Shown here: piece by piece, positions 41,527 through 51,434 of the stretch
Position numbering within the stretch: the stretch's first letter is position 1
How the letters are laid out: every line of letters begins with the position of its first letter
Source of the DNA: Hyphomicrobiales bacterium
GTDB lineage: Bacteria > Pseudomonadota > Alphaproteobacteria > Rhizobiales > Rhizobiaceae
Length of the DNA stretch: 64,000 bases
Assembly (NCBI GenBank): GCA_900471925.1
Contig: UCGV01000002.1
Span: forward strand, 241,305 to 305,304
Direction: 5' to 3'
Translations under genes and position numbers: made by a program
The notes under the pieces: generated by a model
The model's database searches: none
What the model saw: only the letters and a program-made list of their open reading frames with translations
Told to the model about the DNA's origin: nothing

Positions 41527-42486
41527 TCAGTACCCCGCCTTGCGATCGACGACGAATTGCAGCGGCTCGCCGCTTTCGAAACGAGCGATCTGGGTTTCGA
41601 CATGGCGGAAGAGCGCGTTTTCTTCCGATATTGCCGCATCGTGCGGGGTGATGAAGACATTCTCCAGATGCCAGAGCGGACTATCTAATGATAGCGGTTC
41701 AACCTCGAAGACATCGAGCGAGGCGCCGCCGAGCACACCGCTTTTGATCGCGGCGGCGATATCGGCCTGGACCTGGCTCTTGCCGCGGCCGGCATTGATG
41801 AAGACGGGCTTGCCGAGCGCGCCGCCCTGACGGAGCTTGGCGAAGAAGGCCTTGTTATAGAGGCCTGTCGTCTCCGGCGTCAGCGGCAGCAGGCCGACGA
41901 CGATATCGGTCTTCGACAGGAAGGTGTCGAGTTGCGGGCCATCGAAGGTTTCGATGCCGGCGACTTCCTTCTTCGAGCGCGACCAGCCGATGACATTGAA
42001 GCCCATGACCCTGAGCTTGGCGACCGCATCCTGGCCGAGAATGCCGAGGCCCATGACACCGACGGTGATTTCGGCCGCTTCCGGCGGCACGAGCTTGCCC
42101 CAGACGCGGTCGCGCTGATGCCGGTCATGCTCGCGCTGCAAGCGCAGATGCATCAGGCACTGCATGACCACCCATTCGCTCATGCGCGTCGTCAGGCTGC
42201 GATCGACGAAACGGACGATCGGAAGATCGGGCAGATCGGGAATGGACAGGATGCTATCGACCCCGGCGCCGCCGGAGAAGAGAACCTTGAGGTTCGGCGC
42301 GCGCTGGAAGATATCGGCATCCGGCTTCCACAGCAGCGCATAGTCGATGCTGGTCAGGTCGAGCGCCTTGCTGGCCGGATCGGCTGAATTGATGCTGCCG
42401 CGATCGGCGAAGGCGGTTTTCAGGATGCGGGCGACGGTTTCAGGATCGAACTTGAGATCGACGAGAATGGGAGGTCTTGCTGACAT
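41527..42486 (-). CDS. D-isomer-specific 2-hydroxyacid dehydrogenase (glyoxylate/hydroxypyruvate reductase type)
   Basis: 319 aa. The Rossmann motif GVMGLGILGQDAVAKL, the catalytic Arg region NAGRGKSQVQADI and the ITPHDAAI His place it in the NAD(P)-dependent 2-hydroxyacid dehydrogenase family, closest in shape to GhrA. It reduces 2-oxoacids such as glyoxylate or hydroxypyruvate. It begins 8 bases after yejF and is probably the last gene of the yej transcript, an unusual partner for a peptide importer. Confidence 0.92.
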   Translation of the reverse strand: MSARPPILVDLKFDPETVARILKTAFADRGSINSADPASKALDLTSIDYALLWKPDADIFQRAPNLKVLFSGGAGVDSILSIPDLPDLPIVRFVDRSLTTRMSEWVVMQCLMHLRLQREHDRHQRDRVWGKLVPPEAAEITVGVMGLGILGQDAVAKLRVMGFNVIGWSRSKKEVAGIETFDGPQLDTFLSKTDIVVGLLPLTPETTGLYNKAFFAKLRQGGALGKPVFINAGRGKSQVQADIAAAIKSGVLGGASLDVFEVEPLSLDSPLWHLENVFITPHDAAISEENALFRHVETQIARFESGEPLQFVVDRKAGY

Positions 42487-42494
42487 GATCTTCT

Positions 42495-44123
42495 TTACTG
42501 CTGAACTGCCGGTGTGGGCACCGCTTCGATATTGAAGGCGGCGGCCATTAGCGCCCTGGTGTAGTCATCCTTCGGCGCGCGGAAGATTTCTGCCGAAGGC
42601 CCCTGCTCCACAACCTTGCCGAAGCGCATGACGATGACATCGTTGGCGAGCGCCTTTACCACTTTCAGGTCGTGGCTGATGAAGAGATAGGCGAGATCGT
42701 GCTTCTTCTGCAGGTCGCGCAGCAGATCAACCACCTGCGCCTGCACGCTCATGTCGAGCGCCGAGGTCGGTTCGTCGAGCATGACGAAACGGGGTTTCAG
42801 CACCATGGCGCGGGCAATGGCGATGCGCTGGCGCTGACCGCCGGAGAATTCGTGCGGGAAGCGCCAGCGGGTAAGCGGATCGAGACCCACTTCCTCCAGC
42901 GCCCAGCAGACGCGCTCATCGCGCTCCTCGGCCGAGAGTTGGCGTTCATGCACCTTCAAGCCCTCGGCGACGATATCACCCACGGACATGCGGGGGCTGA
43001 GCGAGCCATAGGGATCCTGGAAGACGACCTGAAGCTGGTTGCGCAGAGGCCGCATATCGGTGAATGAATAGCTTGCTATATCTTTTCCGACGAAGGAGAT
43101 CCGGCCCTTCGAGGAGATGAGGCGCGTCAGCGCCAGGCCGAGCGTCGTCTTGCCCGAGCCGGATTCACCGACGACGCCGAGTGTCTGGCCGGCACGCAGC
43201 GTCAGATCGATGCCATCGACGGCCTTCACATGATCGACGACCTTGCGCATGAAGCCGGCCTTGATCGGGAACCAGACCTTGATGTCATTGCCTTCCATGA
43301 CGACCGGCTTGGAGGGGTCTGTCACCGGCGGCTCGCCGCGTGGCTCGGAGGCGAGCAGGTGGCGGGTATAATCGTGCTGCGGATTGGTGAAGACAGCTTC
43401 CACCGGCCCCGTCTCGACGATCTTGCCCTTGGTCATCACACAGACACGGTCGGCGAATTTGCGGACGATGCCGAGATCGTGGGTGATGAACAGCATGGAC
43501 ATGCCATGCTCGCCCTTCAATTTGCGCAGAAGCTCGAGGATCTGCGCCTGGACAGTGACGTCGAGGGCCGTGGTCGGCTCGTCGGCGATCAGGAGTTCCG
43601 GCCTGTTGGCGAGCGCCATGGCGATCATCACGCGCTGGCGCTGGCCGCCGGAAAGCTCGTGCGGATAGGCTTTCAGGCGCTTTTCCGGCTCGCGGATACC
43701 GACCTGGTTCAAGAGTTCCAACACGCGGGTGCGCGCCGCCTGCCCCGTCACGCCCTGGTGCAGCGCCAGGATCTCGGCAATCTGCCCTTCGATCGTGTGG
43801 AGCGGATTGAGCGAGGTCATCGGCTCCTGGAAGATCATGGTGATGTCGTTGCCGCGCACCGCGCGCATTTCGCGATCACCAGCCTTCAGGAGATCCTTGC
43901 CCTTGAACAGGATTTCACCGCTCGGATGGCTGGCAGAGGGATAGGGCAGAAGCTTGAGGACAGAGTTCGCCGAGACCGACTTGCCGGAACCGGATTCGCC
44001 GACGAGCGCCAGCACCTCGCCCTTCTGAATATCGAAGGAGATGCGGTCGACGGCAAGCGAGGTTTCGCCACCCTGATGGAAAGCGACAGAGAGATCGCGG
44101 ACGGAGAGCAGCGCTTCACTCAT
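42495..44123 (-). CDS. yejF: Oligopeptide ABC transporter ATP-binding protein YejF
   Basis: 542 aa with two complete nucleotide-binding domains in one chain. Walker A motifs are GESGSGKSV in the first half and GESGSGKTT in the second; signatures [15 protein letters not shown] and [15 protein letters not shown] are both intact, so both sites should hydrolyse ATP. It powers the YejABE importer for peptides (in enterobacteria, also microcin C). It overlaps yejE by 4 bases. Confidence 0.96.
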   Translation of the reverse strand: MSEALLSVRDLSVAFHQGGETSLAVDRISFDIQKGEVLALVGESGSGKSVSANSVLKLLPYPSASHPSGEILFKGKDLLKAGDREMRAVRGNDITMIFQEPMTSLNPLHTIEGQIAEILALHQGVTGQAARTRVLELLNQVGIREPEKRLKAYPHELSGGQRQRVMIAMALANRPELLIADEPTTALDVTVQAQILELLRKLKGEHGMSMLFITHDLGIVRKFADRVCVMTKGKIVETGPVEAVFTNPQHDYTRHLLASEPRGEPPVTDPSKPVVMEGNDIKVWFPIKAGFMRKVVDHVKAVDGIDLTLRAGQTLGVVGESGSGKTTLGLALTRLISSKGRISFVGKDIASYSFTDMRPLRNQLQVVFQDPYGSLSPRMSVGDIVAEGLKVHERQLSAEERDERVCWALEEVGLDPLTRWRFPHEFSGGQRQRIAIARAMVLKPRFVMLDEPTSALDMSVQAQVVDLLRDLQKKHDLAYLFISHDLKVVKALANDVIVMRFGKVVEQGPSAEIFRAPKDDYTRALMAAAFNIEAVPTPAVQQ

Positions 44124-45268
44124 TGGAATGTCTTTCTCGGGTCAAAGGCATCGCGCACCGCTTCGCCGATGAAGATCAGCAGCGAGAGCATGATCGACAT
44201 GGTGAAGAAGGCGGTGAGCCCGAGCCACGGCGCCTGGAGATTGGCCTTGCCCTGGGCGATCAACTCGCCGAGCGAGGGAGAGCCCGGCGGCATGCCGAAG
44301 CCCAGGAAGTCGAGCGAGGTGAGCGTGGTGATCGAGCCCGAGAGGATAAAGGGCACGAAGGTCAGGGTCGCGACCATCGCATTCGGCAGGAGGTGGCGCC
44401 ACATGATGGTGCGGTTGTTGACGCCAAGCGCGCGCGCAGCCCGTACATATTCGAAATTGCGGGCGCGCAGGAATTCGGCACGCACCACGCCGACGAAGCT
44501 CACCCAGGAGAAGAGCAGCATGATGCCGAGCAACACGAAGAAACCGGGCGGAAGGATGGCGGCGATGATCAGCAGGATGTAGAGCACCGGCATCGAGGAC
44601 CAGATCTCGATGAAGCGCTGGAAGAGCAGGTCCGTCATGCCCCCGAAATAGCCTTGGATGGCGCCGGCCGTGACACCGATCACGGCCGAGCAAATGGTGA
44701 GCGCCAGGCCGAAGAGCACGGAAATGCGGAAACCGTAGATGACGCGGGCAAGAACATCACGCGCCTGGTCGTCCGTGCCGAGCCAGTTGAGATTGCCGAG
44801 CCGGCAATCGGGATCATTTGCCCCCTGCGGATAGGCCGAGCAGCGCTCTTCGGACGACATCAGCCAGAAAGGCGCTGTCGGGGCCGAATGCGGGATATTG
44901 GAGTTGACCGACTGGTAGGAATAGCGGATCGGCGGCCAGATCATCCAGCCATTGGCATTGATCTCATCCGCGATGACGGAGGAACGGTAGTCCGTCTCGG
45001 CCAGGAAACCGCCGAACTTCTCTTCCGGATAATCGATGACTACAGGGAAAAGGATCTCGCCCTTGTAGGAGGCGATGATCGGTTTGTCGTTCGCGATGAA
45101 CTCGGCAAAAAGGCTGAGCACGAAGAGAACGAGGAACAGCCAGAGCGACCAGTAACCGCGCCTGTTGGCCTTGAAGTTCCGCCAGCGGCGGACATTGGTC
45201 GGCGACAGCAGGCCCTTGCGCGGCGGGCGGACGGGCGCTGTGACGGTCGGGGTTGCGGCGGCATCCAT
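44120..45268 (-). CDS. yejE: Oligopeptide ABC transporter permease YejE
   Basis: 382 aa, with the long periplasmic loop after the first helix typical of YejE (residues about 60-170, including the conserved LNWLGTDDQARDVLARVIYG). The EAA loop is NFEYVRAARALGVNNRTIMWR. The start codon overlaps the yejB stop (TGATG). It pairs with YejB in the membrane. Confidence 0.95.
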   Translation of the reverse strand: MDAAATPTVTAPVRPPRKGLLSPTNVRRWRNFKANRRGYWSLWLFLVLFVLSLFAEFIANDKPIIASYKGEILFPVVIDYPEEKFGGFLAETDYRSSVIADEINANGWMIWPPIRYSYQSVNSNIPHSAPTAPFWLMSSEERCSAYPQGANDPDCRLGNLNWLGTDDQARDVLARVIYGFRISVLFGLALTICSAVIGVTAGAIQGYFGGMTDLLFQRFIEIWSSMPVLYILLIIAAILPPGFFVLLGIMLLFSWVSFVGVVRAEFLRARNFEYVRAARALGVNNRTIMWRHLLPNAMVATLTFVPFILSGSITTLTSLDFLGFGMPPGSPSLGELIAQGKANLQAPWLGLTAFFTMSIMLSLLIFIGEAVRDAFDPRKTFQ

Positions 45269-46353
45269 CAGACGTCCCTCCGCTCAAAATCGATGCGCGG
45301 ATCGATCCAGGTATAGATCAGGTCAGAAATCAGGCCGACGAAGAGGCCGAGCAGCGAGAAGATGTAGAGCGTCGCAAAGACGATCGGATAATCGCGATTG
45401 ACCACCGAGAGGTAGCCGAGGCGCCCGAGACCATCGAGGGAGAAGATGTTCTCGATCAAGAGCGAACCGGTGAAGAAGGCGGAGATGAAGGCGCTCGGGA
45501 AGCTTGCGATGACGATCAGCATGGCGTTGCGGAAGACGTGGCCATAGAGCACCTGCCGCTCGTTCAGCCCCTTGGCGCGCGCGGTGATGACATATTGCTT
45601 CTTGATCTCGTCAATGAAGGAATTCTTGGTCAGCAGCGTCGTGGTGGCAAAGGATGCCAGTGACAGCGAGATCAGCGGCAGCGCGAGGTGCCAGAAATAA
45701 TCGAGCGGCTTCTGCCACCAGGCGAGCTGGTCGAAATTATCCGAGACGAGGCCGCGCAGCGGGAACCAGTCGTAAAAGGAGCCGCCGGCAAAGAGCACGA
45801 TCAGCAGGATGCCGAAGAGGAAGCTCGGCACGGCATAACCGACGATGATGACGCCCGATGTCCAGACATCAAAGGAGGAGCCATCCTTGACCGCCTTGCG
45901 GATGCCGAGCGGAATGGAGATCGCGTAGGAAAAGATCAGGATCCAGATGCCGAGCGAGATCGAAACCGGCAGCTTTTCGGCGATCAGATTGAGAACGGTC
46001 GTGTTGCGGAAGAAGCTCTCGCCGAAATCGAAGCGGATATAGTTCCACATCATCTCGCCGAAGCGGGTCAGCGGCGGCTTGTCGAAGCCGAACTGCTTTT
46101 CGAGCTTGGCGATCAGTTCCGGATCGAGGCCCTGGGCACCGCGATATTTCGAGCCGGCATCATCGAACTGCTGGGCGGTATCGCCACCGCCGCCGAGACG
46201 CTGGTCGGCGCTATCGGCCTGTCCGGTCAACTGGGCGATGACCTGCTCGATAGGGCCGCCCGGGGCGAACTGCACGACGATGAAGGAAATTGCCATGATG
46301 CCAACGATCGTCGGGATCATCAGAAGCAGGCGGCGAAGGATATATCCCCCCAT
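45268..46353 (-). CDS. yejB: Oligopeptide ABC transporter permease YejB
   Basis: 361 aa. The N-terminus (YILRRLLLMIPTIVGIMAI, then FAPGGPIEQVIAQLTG) and the insert following it are typical of YejB. The EAA-type loop is KKQYVITARAKGLNERQVLYG. It lies 161 bases after yejA, longer than other gaps in the operon, and is coupled to yejE. Confidence 0.95.
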   Translation of the reverse strand: MGGYILRRLLLMIPTIVGIMAISFIVVQFAPGGPIEQVIAQLTGQADSADQRLGGGGDTAQQFDDAGSKYRGAQGLDPELIAKLEKQFGFDKPPLTRFGEMMWNYIRFDFGESFFRNTTVLNLIAEKLPVSISLGIWILIFSYAISIPLGIRKAVKDGSSFDVWTSGVIIVGYAVPSFLFGILLIVLFAGGSFYDWFPLRGLVSDNFDQLAWWQKPLDYFWHLALPLISLSLASFATTTLLTKNSFIDEIKKQYVITARAKGLNERQVLYGHVFRNAMLIVIASFPSAFISAFFTGSLLIENIFSLDGLGRLGYLSVVNRDYPIVFATLYIFSLLGLFVGLISDLIYTWIDPRIDFERRDV

Positions 46354-46514
46354 CAGCGCAGGCCGATCCGGTAGGCAGCCGCCATGCTGTGACGTTCAGA
46401 ATTCGCCAATTCCCATCTTTCCTTTTGTTCGCCCTCTTCGGCCACCGCCTTGTCGGCTATTGCCTGATTCGCGCATAATTTGGACGCCCCCGGCCTTCGA
46501 TGGCAAGGATTTCC

Positions 46515-48350
46515 TTATTTGCCCGCATTGGTGGACCACCAGACGCCCGGCATGCCGAGCCCGTATTCGGGCAGTTCGGCCGGATGGGTGATGCTGTTCC
46601 AGTAGGCAAGGCGCGAGGTGCGCGACGTGTAGCTCGGCACGACGATATGCTTGGCAAGCAGGACGCGATCGAGCGCCTTCGTTGCCGCCACCAGTTCGTC
46701 GCGGTCTTTGGCGAAGATCACCTTCTTGATGAGCGCATCGATAGCGGGATCGCTGATGCCGCTGTAATTCTGCGAGCCGTCGCGCTTGGCGGCATCCGAG
46801 CCCCAATATTCGGCCTGCTCGTTGCCGGGGTTGATGGATTCTCCCCAGCCATTGTAGATCACGTCGAAATCGCGCGAGCGCCAGCGGTTGGTGAATTGAG
46901 AGGGCTCTATGCTGCGCACGGAGGCATCGATACCGATCTTCTTCAGGTTCTGCGAGAAGGCCAGTGCGACGGGCTCGATCGTCGGCCCGTTGAGCAAGAT
47001 TTCGAAGGAGAGCGGCTGGCCGGTCTTCACATTGACCATGCGGTTGCCCTTCAGCTCGTAGCCGGCCTCCTTCAGCATGCCGATCGCGGTGCGCAGATTG
47101 TCGCGCAGCTTGGTCGGGTCACCGCCGACCGGATTGGCATAGGGCGTGGTGAAAACCTGCGGAGGGAGCTGATCCTTGAGCTCGTTCAGGATTTCGAGCT
47201 CACGGCCTTGCGGCAGGCCGGAGGAGGCGAGCTCGGTGCGGAAGTAGAAACTGTCGATGCGCTCGTAGGAGCCGTAAAAGATCGTGCGGCGCAGTTCCTC
47301 GAAATCGAAAGCGTAATTCAGCGCCTCGCGCACCTTCTCATCGGCGAACTTGTCGCGGCGCAGATTGAAGATGAAACCGACCATGACGCCAGCCTTGCGC
47401 ATCTCGCTTTCGGTCTCCTCGCGCTTGACGCGCCCGTCCTTGACGGCTGGGAAATCGTAGGCGGTCGCCCAGCGCTTGGCGGCATTTTCCCACCAGTAAT
47501 CGGTATTGTTCGAGCGGAACGCTTCGAACATCACGTCACGATCGGCAAAATAGGTATATTCAATCGCGCCGAAATTGTTCTGGCCGACATTGACGTTGAG
47601 GTTCTTGCCCCAATAGTCGTCGCGCAGCTCGTAGCGGATCTTCGAGCCCGGCGTCACCGACACCATCTTGTAAGGACCGGAGCCCATCGGCAATTCCAGG
47701 GAAGTACGGGAAATGTCGCGCGGCTTGCCGTCTGCGCCATTCGCCTCCCACCAGTGTTTGGGCACGATCACCAGCTGACCGACGATCTGGGGCAGTTCGC
47801 GATTGTTGGGTTCGTCGAACGTGAAAGTCACGTCGCGATCGCCTGATTTTTCGACCGATTTCACGTGGCGATAATAGAATTCCATCTGCGGATCGTTCTT
47901 CTTCGCCTGTTCGAAGCTGAAGACTACATCGTCAGGTGTTACCGGCTGGCCATCCGCCCATTTGGCTTCCGCGCGCAGGCGAAAGGTCGCCGATGTCATG
48001 TCGTCGGGATATTTCAGGCTTTCGGCCAGCAACCCGTAGGAAGAATAGAGCTCGTCGAGCGCAGGCGTCAGCAGCGTATCGAAGACGAGGCCCAGACCGG
48101 CGCCGGCCTCGCCACGGGCGAGCAGCGGGTTCAGCGTATCGAAATTGCCCTCGTCGGAGAGGCGCAGGGTGCCGCCCTTGGGCGCCTGTGGATTGACATA
48201 GTCGAAATGATCGAAGCCTGAGGGATGCTTGAGGTCGCCGATCGTCGAAATTCCGGACCGCCATCCATCCGCGTCCTGTGCGTAAGCCCCGAGGGCGAGA
48301 AACAGGGACGTTGCCGCAGACAACAGAAATTTCGGCGTCCAAAATGCCAT
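46515..48350 (-). CDS. yejA: Extracellular peptide-binding protein YejA
   Basis: 611 aa family 5 solute-binding protein with a signal peptide cut after GAYA (about residue 24). The segments HPSGFDHFDYVNPQAPKGGT and [20 protein letters not shown] are characteristic of YejA. It captures oligopeptides in the periplasm. It is first in the minus-strand order yejA-yejB-yejE-yejF. No regulator gene lies next to it. Confidence 0.95.
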   Translation of the reverse strand: MAFWTPKFLLSAATSLFLALGAYAQDADGWRSGISTIGDLKHPSGFDHFDYVNPQAPKGGTLRLSDEGNFDTLNPLLARGEAGAGLGLVFDTLLTPALDELYSSYGLLAESLKYPDDMTSATFRLRAEAKWADGQPVTPDDVVFSFEQAKKNDPQMEFYYRHVKSVEKSGDRDVTFTFDEPNNRELPQIVGQLVIVPKHWWEANGADGKPRDISRTSLELPMGSGPYKMVSVTPGSKIRYELRDDYWGKNLNVNVGQNNFGAIEYTYFADRDVMFEAFRSNNTDYWWENAAKRWATAYDFPAVKDGRVKREETESEMRKAGVMVGFIFNLRRDKFADEKVREALNYAFDFEELRRTIFYGSYERIDSFYFRTELASSGLPQGRELEILNELKDQLPPQVFTTPYANPVGGDPTKLRDNLRTAIGMLKEAGYELKGNRMVNVKTGQPLSFEILLNGPTIEPVALAFSQNLKKIGIDASVRSIEPSQFTNRWRSRDFDVIYNGWGESINPGNEQAEYWGSDAAKRDGSQNYSGISDPAIDALIKKVIFAKDRDELVAATKALDRVLLAKHIVVPSYTSRTSRLAYWNSITHPAELPEYGLGMPGVWWSTNAGK

Positions 48351-48466
48351 TCACCAAACCCCTTGTTCTTTTTTAGCTTCAGCAACAATACGAAATATGT
48401 CGGCAAAAAACAGAAAAGAGTTCCTATTTCATGCCGCTCGCGAAATTTTGACCCTGCCGACCAAGT

Positions 48467-49096
48467 TCAGGGCGTTACCTCTTCCAGGCGCTTGCGCAGC
48501 ATGCGGCGCAGCTCGCCAATGAGGCGCGGATCACCGGATCCGTCGGGGTCGGAAGCAGCGGCCACGACGATGCGCAGAAGTTCCAGGACGAGGGCGCCGA
48601 GGAGATCGACATCATGCTCGACCGAGGGTTCGGCGTTTTTGAGCAGCGCGGTGATACTGGCGCGAAGCTCGGCACGGGATTTCGCCTTGCGTTCCTTGGG
48701 CACATCGCGTCGTGCGGCGAGAACCGGGAATTCCGGATGATTCTCGATGAAGCGGCCGAGCCGGGTGAATATCGCGTCGCCGATTTCGGCGGCGCTCCTG
48801 CCTCTTGTCTTTTCCGCAAGTTCGGCAAGCCCGCCATTGAGCCGCTGTAGGCGGTCGATATGCAGCGCTTCGGCGAGCAGCGGCTTGGTGGGGAAGAACT
48901 GGTAGAGGGAGCCGATCGAGGAATTTGCGGCCGCGGCGATCTCCGTCATCGTGGCGGCATCATAGCCCTTTTCGAGAAAGACCCTGGCTGCGGCTTCAAG
49001 CAAAACCGCGACACGCTCATGGCCGCGCTGACGTTTCGGCACACGAGTCTGAGGTTCGGGGCTTGATTTTTGTGAGGCAACACTCGTATTTGTCAT
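48467..49096 (-). CDS. TetR family transcriptional regulator
   Basis: 209 aa from ATG 49096; the longer frame to 49141 would run across the divergent promoter. The helix-turn-helix is TMTEIAAAANSSIGSLYQFF (about residues 48-67), preceded by AAARVFLEKGYDA. The ligand domain is not assignable. It is divergent from the isochorismatase-fold gene, and a TGAGG/CCTCA dyad lies right before its start codon, so it probably represses itself and that gene. Confidence 0.9.
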   Translation of the reverse strand: MTNTSVASQKSSPEPQTRVPKRQRGHERVAVLLEAAARVFLEKGYDAATMTEIAAAANSSIGSLYQFFPTKPLLAEALHIDRLQRLNGGLAELAEKTRGRSAAEIGDAIFTRLGRFIENHPEFPVLAARRDVPKERKAKSRAELRASITALLKNAEPSVEHDVDLLGALVLELLRIVVAAASDPDGSGDPRLIGELRRMLRKRLEEVTP

Positions 49097-49098
49097 TG

Positions 49099-49112
49099 TG
49101 AGGATACCCTCA
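49099..49112. promoter_or_regulatory. Candidate TetR operator
   Basis: TGAGG-ATAC-CCTCA is an inverted repeat in the 43-base gap between the divergent TetR and hydrolase genes, 2 bases before the regulator start and 27 before the hydrolase start. Confidence 0.45.
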
Positions 49113-49139
49113 TATTTCTCTTCCCCCGGAGATTTCCCC

Positions 49140-49712
49140 ATGTCGCTCTACGATCCAAAAACCACCGCACTTATTTCCATCGACCTGCAGGGCTTCATTG
49201 TCAGCCGGCAGCTTGCGCCCCATTCCGCCCAGCAGGTCATCGACAATACCGCCACCATTGCCACCAGGCTGAAATCAGCAGGCGGCACGGTGATCCTCGT
49301 CACGGTCGGATTCTCCCCGGACTATGCGGATGCTGTCAACCAGCCGGTCGACGAGCCAGCGGTTTTCCCCGAAGGCGGGCTTCCTGCGGCAGCCCTTGCG
49401 GCGCCGGCGGAAATCGCAGCCCTTGCCGTGGACGTGCATGTCGTCAAGCGCCAGTGGAGCGCATTCTACGGCACGGACCTCGACCTGCAACTGCGCCGCC
49501 GTGGCATAAAAACCGTGATCCTGACGGGCATTGCCACCAATTTCGGCGTCGAGGCGACGATCCGCGATGCCTATGCGCATAATTACGCTGTCATCGCTGT
49601 CGAGGATGCAATGAGTACCTTTAACCAGGAGATGCACTCCTTCTCCTGCGAACGTATCCTGCCGCGCCTGTCACGGGTGCGCACAACGGAAGAGGTTCTG
49701 TTGAACGGGTGA
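49140..49712 (+). CDS. Isochorismatase-fold hydrolase lacking the nucleophilic Cys
   Basis: 190 aa from ATG 49140. Fold landmarks are present: ALISIDLQGFI with Asp15 and KRQWSAF with Lys103. At the usual nucleophile position the motif reads GIATNFGVEAT, with Gly136 in place of Cys. This matches the Cys-less members (EntB/PhzD isochorismatases and YecD-like proteins) rather than nicotinamidase or ureidoacrylate amidohydrolase. The substrate is unknown. It is probably controlled by the divergent TetR gene. Confidence 0.87.
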   Translation: MSLYDPKTTALISIDLQGFIVSRQLAPHSAQQVIDNTATIATRLKSAGGTVILVTVGFSPDYADAVNQPVDEPAVFPEGGLPAAALAAPAEIAALAVDVHVVKRQWSAFYGTDLDLQLRRRGIKTVILTGIATNFGVEATIRDAYAHNYAVIAVEDAMSTFNQEMHSFSCERILPRLSRVRTTEEVLLNG

Positions 49713-49823
49713 TCCTGCGGCGATCCGTCCCCGCCTCGCCTGCCGAAACATCGATTCACCAAAATTGCTTTTCACGGTAGATTCGATCGCAAATCACTTC
49801 AGTACGCGCGGCAAGGGAACGGC

Positions 49824-50915
49824 ATGGCATTCGGCTTGGTCAAAGCTTTCAGGGCCCAGACTTCCAAAACTCTCGGGAAACTGGCATTTGCCGGCGCAAT
49901 TGGCGCAAGTCTCGTCGCCGGCGATGTCGTCGCCCAGCAGAAACAGCCTAGCCCCGGCAGCGCCAAGGCTGTGTTCGGCTCCGTGAAACTGCCCACACAG
50001 GGGGCAGCGCAACCGATCGGCTTCTATGCCAAGGGCTGCATGACGGGTGCCGAGGCACTGCCGACGGACGGACCGACCTGGCAGGCGATGCGCCTGTCGC
50101 GCAACCGACGCTGGGGCAACCCGGCCATGATCGGGCTGCTCGAGAAATTCTCCCAGGATGCGCGCTCCCAGATCGGCTGGCCGGGCATTCTCGTCGGTGA
50201 TATCGCCCAGCCGCGCGGCGGGCCGATGTTCAACGGCCACGCCTCCCACCAGATCGGCCTCGATGCCGATGTCTGGCTGATGCCGATGCCCGATCATCGC
50301 ATGACGTCCGAAGAGCGGGAAAACCTGCCCTTCACCACCATGCTGCAGAAGGACAAGTTCCTGACCGTCGATCCGAGGGTCTGGACCCAGCAGCGGGCGC
50401 AGCTGCTGATGCTGGCGGCGAGCTATCCGCAGGTCGAGCGCATCTTCGTCAATCCGGCGATCAAGAAGAAGATGTGCGACACCTGGACCGGCGACCGCAC
50501 CAATCTCGGCAAGCTCAGGCCCGAATACGGGCATGATTCCCATTTCCACATCCGCATCAAGTGCCCGCCGGGCGCCAAGGGCTGCACGGCGCAGGCCCCG
50601 GTTGCCGCCGGCGACGGCTGCGACAAGTCGCTTGCCTGGTGGTTCACCAAGGAACCGTGGGCGGCGCCGAAACCGCCGAAGCCCGGCGCACCGCCGCCGA
50701 AGCCGCCGCGCGAGGTCATGGTTTCCGACCTGCCGAAAGCTTGTGCTGCAGTGCTCGATGCGCCGTCTGTCGCCTCGATGCAGGCTGCGACTTATGGCGG
50801 CCCTTCGGCGGCCAGCGCGCTGACGGCCGCACCCGCCGCTGCGCCGGCCGTCGATACCGGCAGCGCACTTCCGCATGTCGGCCCTGTTCCGAACGACAAG
50901 CCGGCCGTGCAATAG
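49824..50915 (+). CDS. mepA: Penicillin-insensitive murein endopeptidase
   Basis: 363 aa with an N-terminal membrane/signal segment (LAFAGAIGASLVAGDVVAQ). The M74 metal motifs are complete: HASHQIGLDADVWL (near 138-151) and DSHFHIRIKCP (near 236-246). Six or more Cys could form the disulphides known in MepA. It cuts D-Ala-mDAP cross-links in periplasmic peptidoglycan. The C-terminal ~90 residues are Pro/Ala-rich and longer than in enterobacterial MepA (about 270 aa). Confidence 0.94.
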   Translation: MAFGLVKAFRAQTSKTLGKLAFAGAIGASLVAGDVVAQQKQPSPGSAKAVFGSVKLPTQGAAQPIGFYAKGCMTGAEALPTDGPTWQAMRLSRNRRWGNPAMIGLLEKFSQDARSQIGWPGILVGDIAQPRGGPMFNGHASHQIGLDADVWLMPMPDHRMTSEERENLPFTTMLQKDKFLTVDPRVWTQQRAQLLMLAASYPQVERIFVNPAIKKKMCDTWTGDRTNLGKLRPEYGHDSHFHIRIKCPPGAKGCTAQAPVAAGDGCDKSLAWWFTKEPWAAPKPPKPGAPPPKPPREVMVSDLPKACAAVLDAPSVASMQAATYGGPSAASALTAAPAAAPAVDTGSALPHVGPVPNDKPAVQ

Positions 50916-51026
50916 CGTGACACTGCAGACTGCCACGCTGCCAATCTGGCGGCTGTCTTTCAAATCACAAACGCCTGGTGTAGAACCGGCCAAATCGATT
51001 GAATTACGCACGCGGAGGTTCCGTTC

Positions 51027-51407
51027 ATGGCCGGCGGCAAATGCCTAGCATTGATTGCGCATGACCAGAAAAAGGACGACATGGCGGAATTTGCCCGCCG
51101 CAACAGGGACCACCTCGCCCAATGGAAAATCGTTGCCACCGGCACGACCGGCGGGCGCGTGCTCGATGCGGTTCCCGACCTCGACGTTGTCAGGCTGAAG
51201 AGCGGCCCGCTCGGCGGCGACCAGCAGATCGGCGCGCTGATCTCGACCGGCGAAGTGAGCGCCCTCATCTTCTTCGTAGATCCGCTGACGCCGATGCCGC
51301 ATGATGTCGATGTGAAGGCACTGATGCGGCTGGCGATCGTCTACGACATTCCGATGGCGTTGAACGAGTCGACAGCGGAAAAGCTTCTCCCTACCCTTAA
51401 CGCCTGA
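51027..51407 (+). CDS. mgsA: Methylglyoxal synthase
   Basis: 126 aa. Converts dihydroxyacetone phosphate to methylglyoxal and phosphate, a bypass used when sugar phosphates pile up. [17 protein letters not shown] and [14 protein letters not shown] hold the phosphate site and the catalytic Asp (D65); MPHDVDV supplies His92. It lies just before glk on the same strand, which fits a role at the upper end of glycolysis. Confidence 0.96.
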   Translation: MAGGKCLALIAHDQKKDDMAEFARRNRDHLAQWKIVATGTTGGRVLDAVPDLDVVRLKSGPLGGDQQIGALISTGEVSALIFFVDPLTPMPHDVDVKALMRLAIVYDIPMALNESTAEKLLPTLNA

Positions 51408-51434
51408 TCTTTGGGCACCAGCACGGAACCGGCC

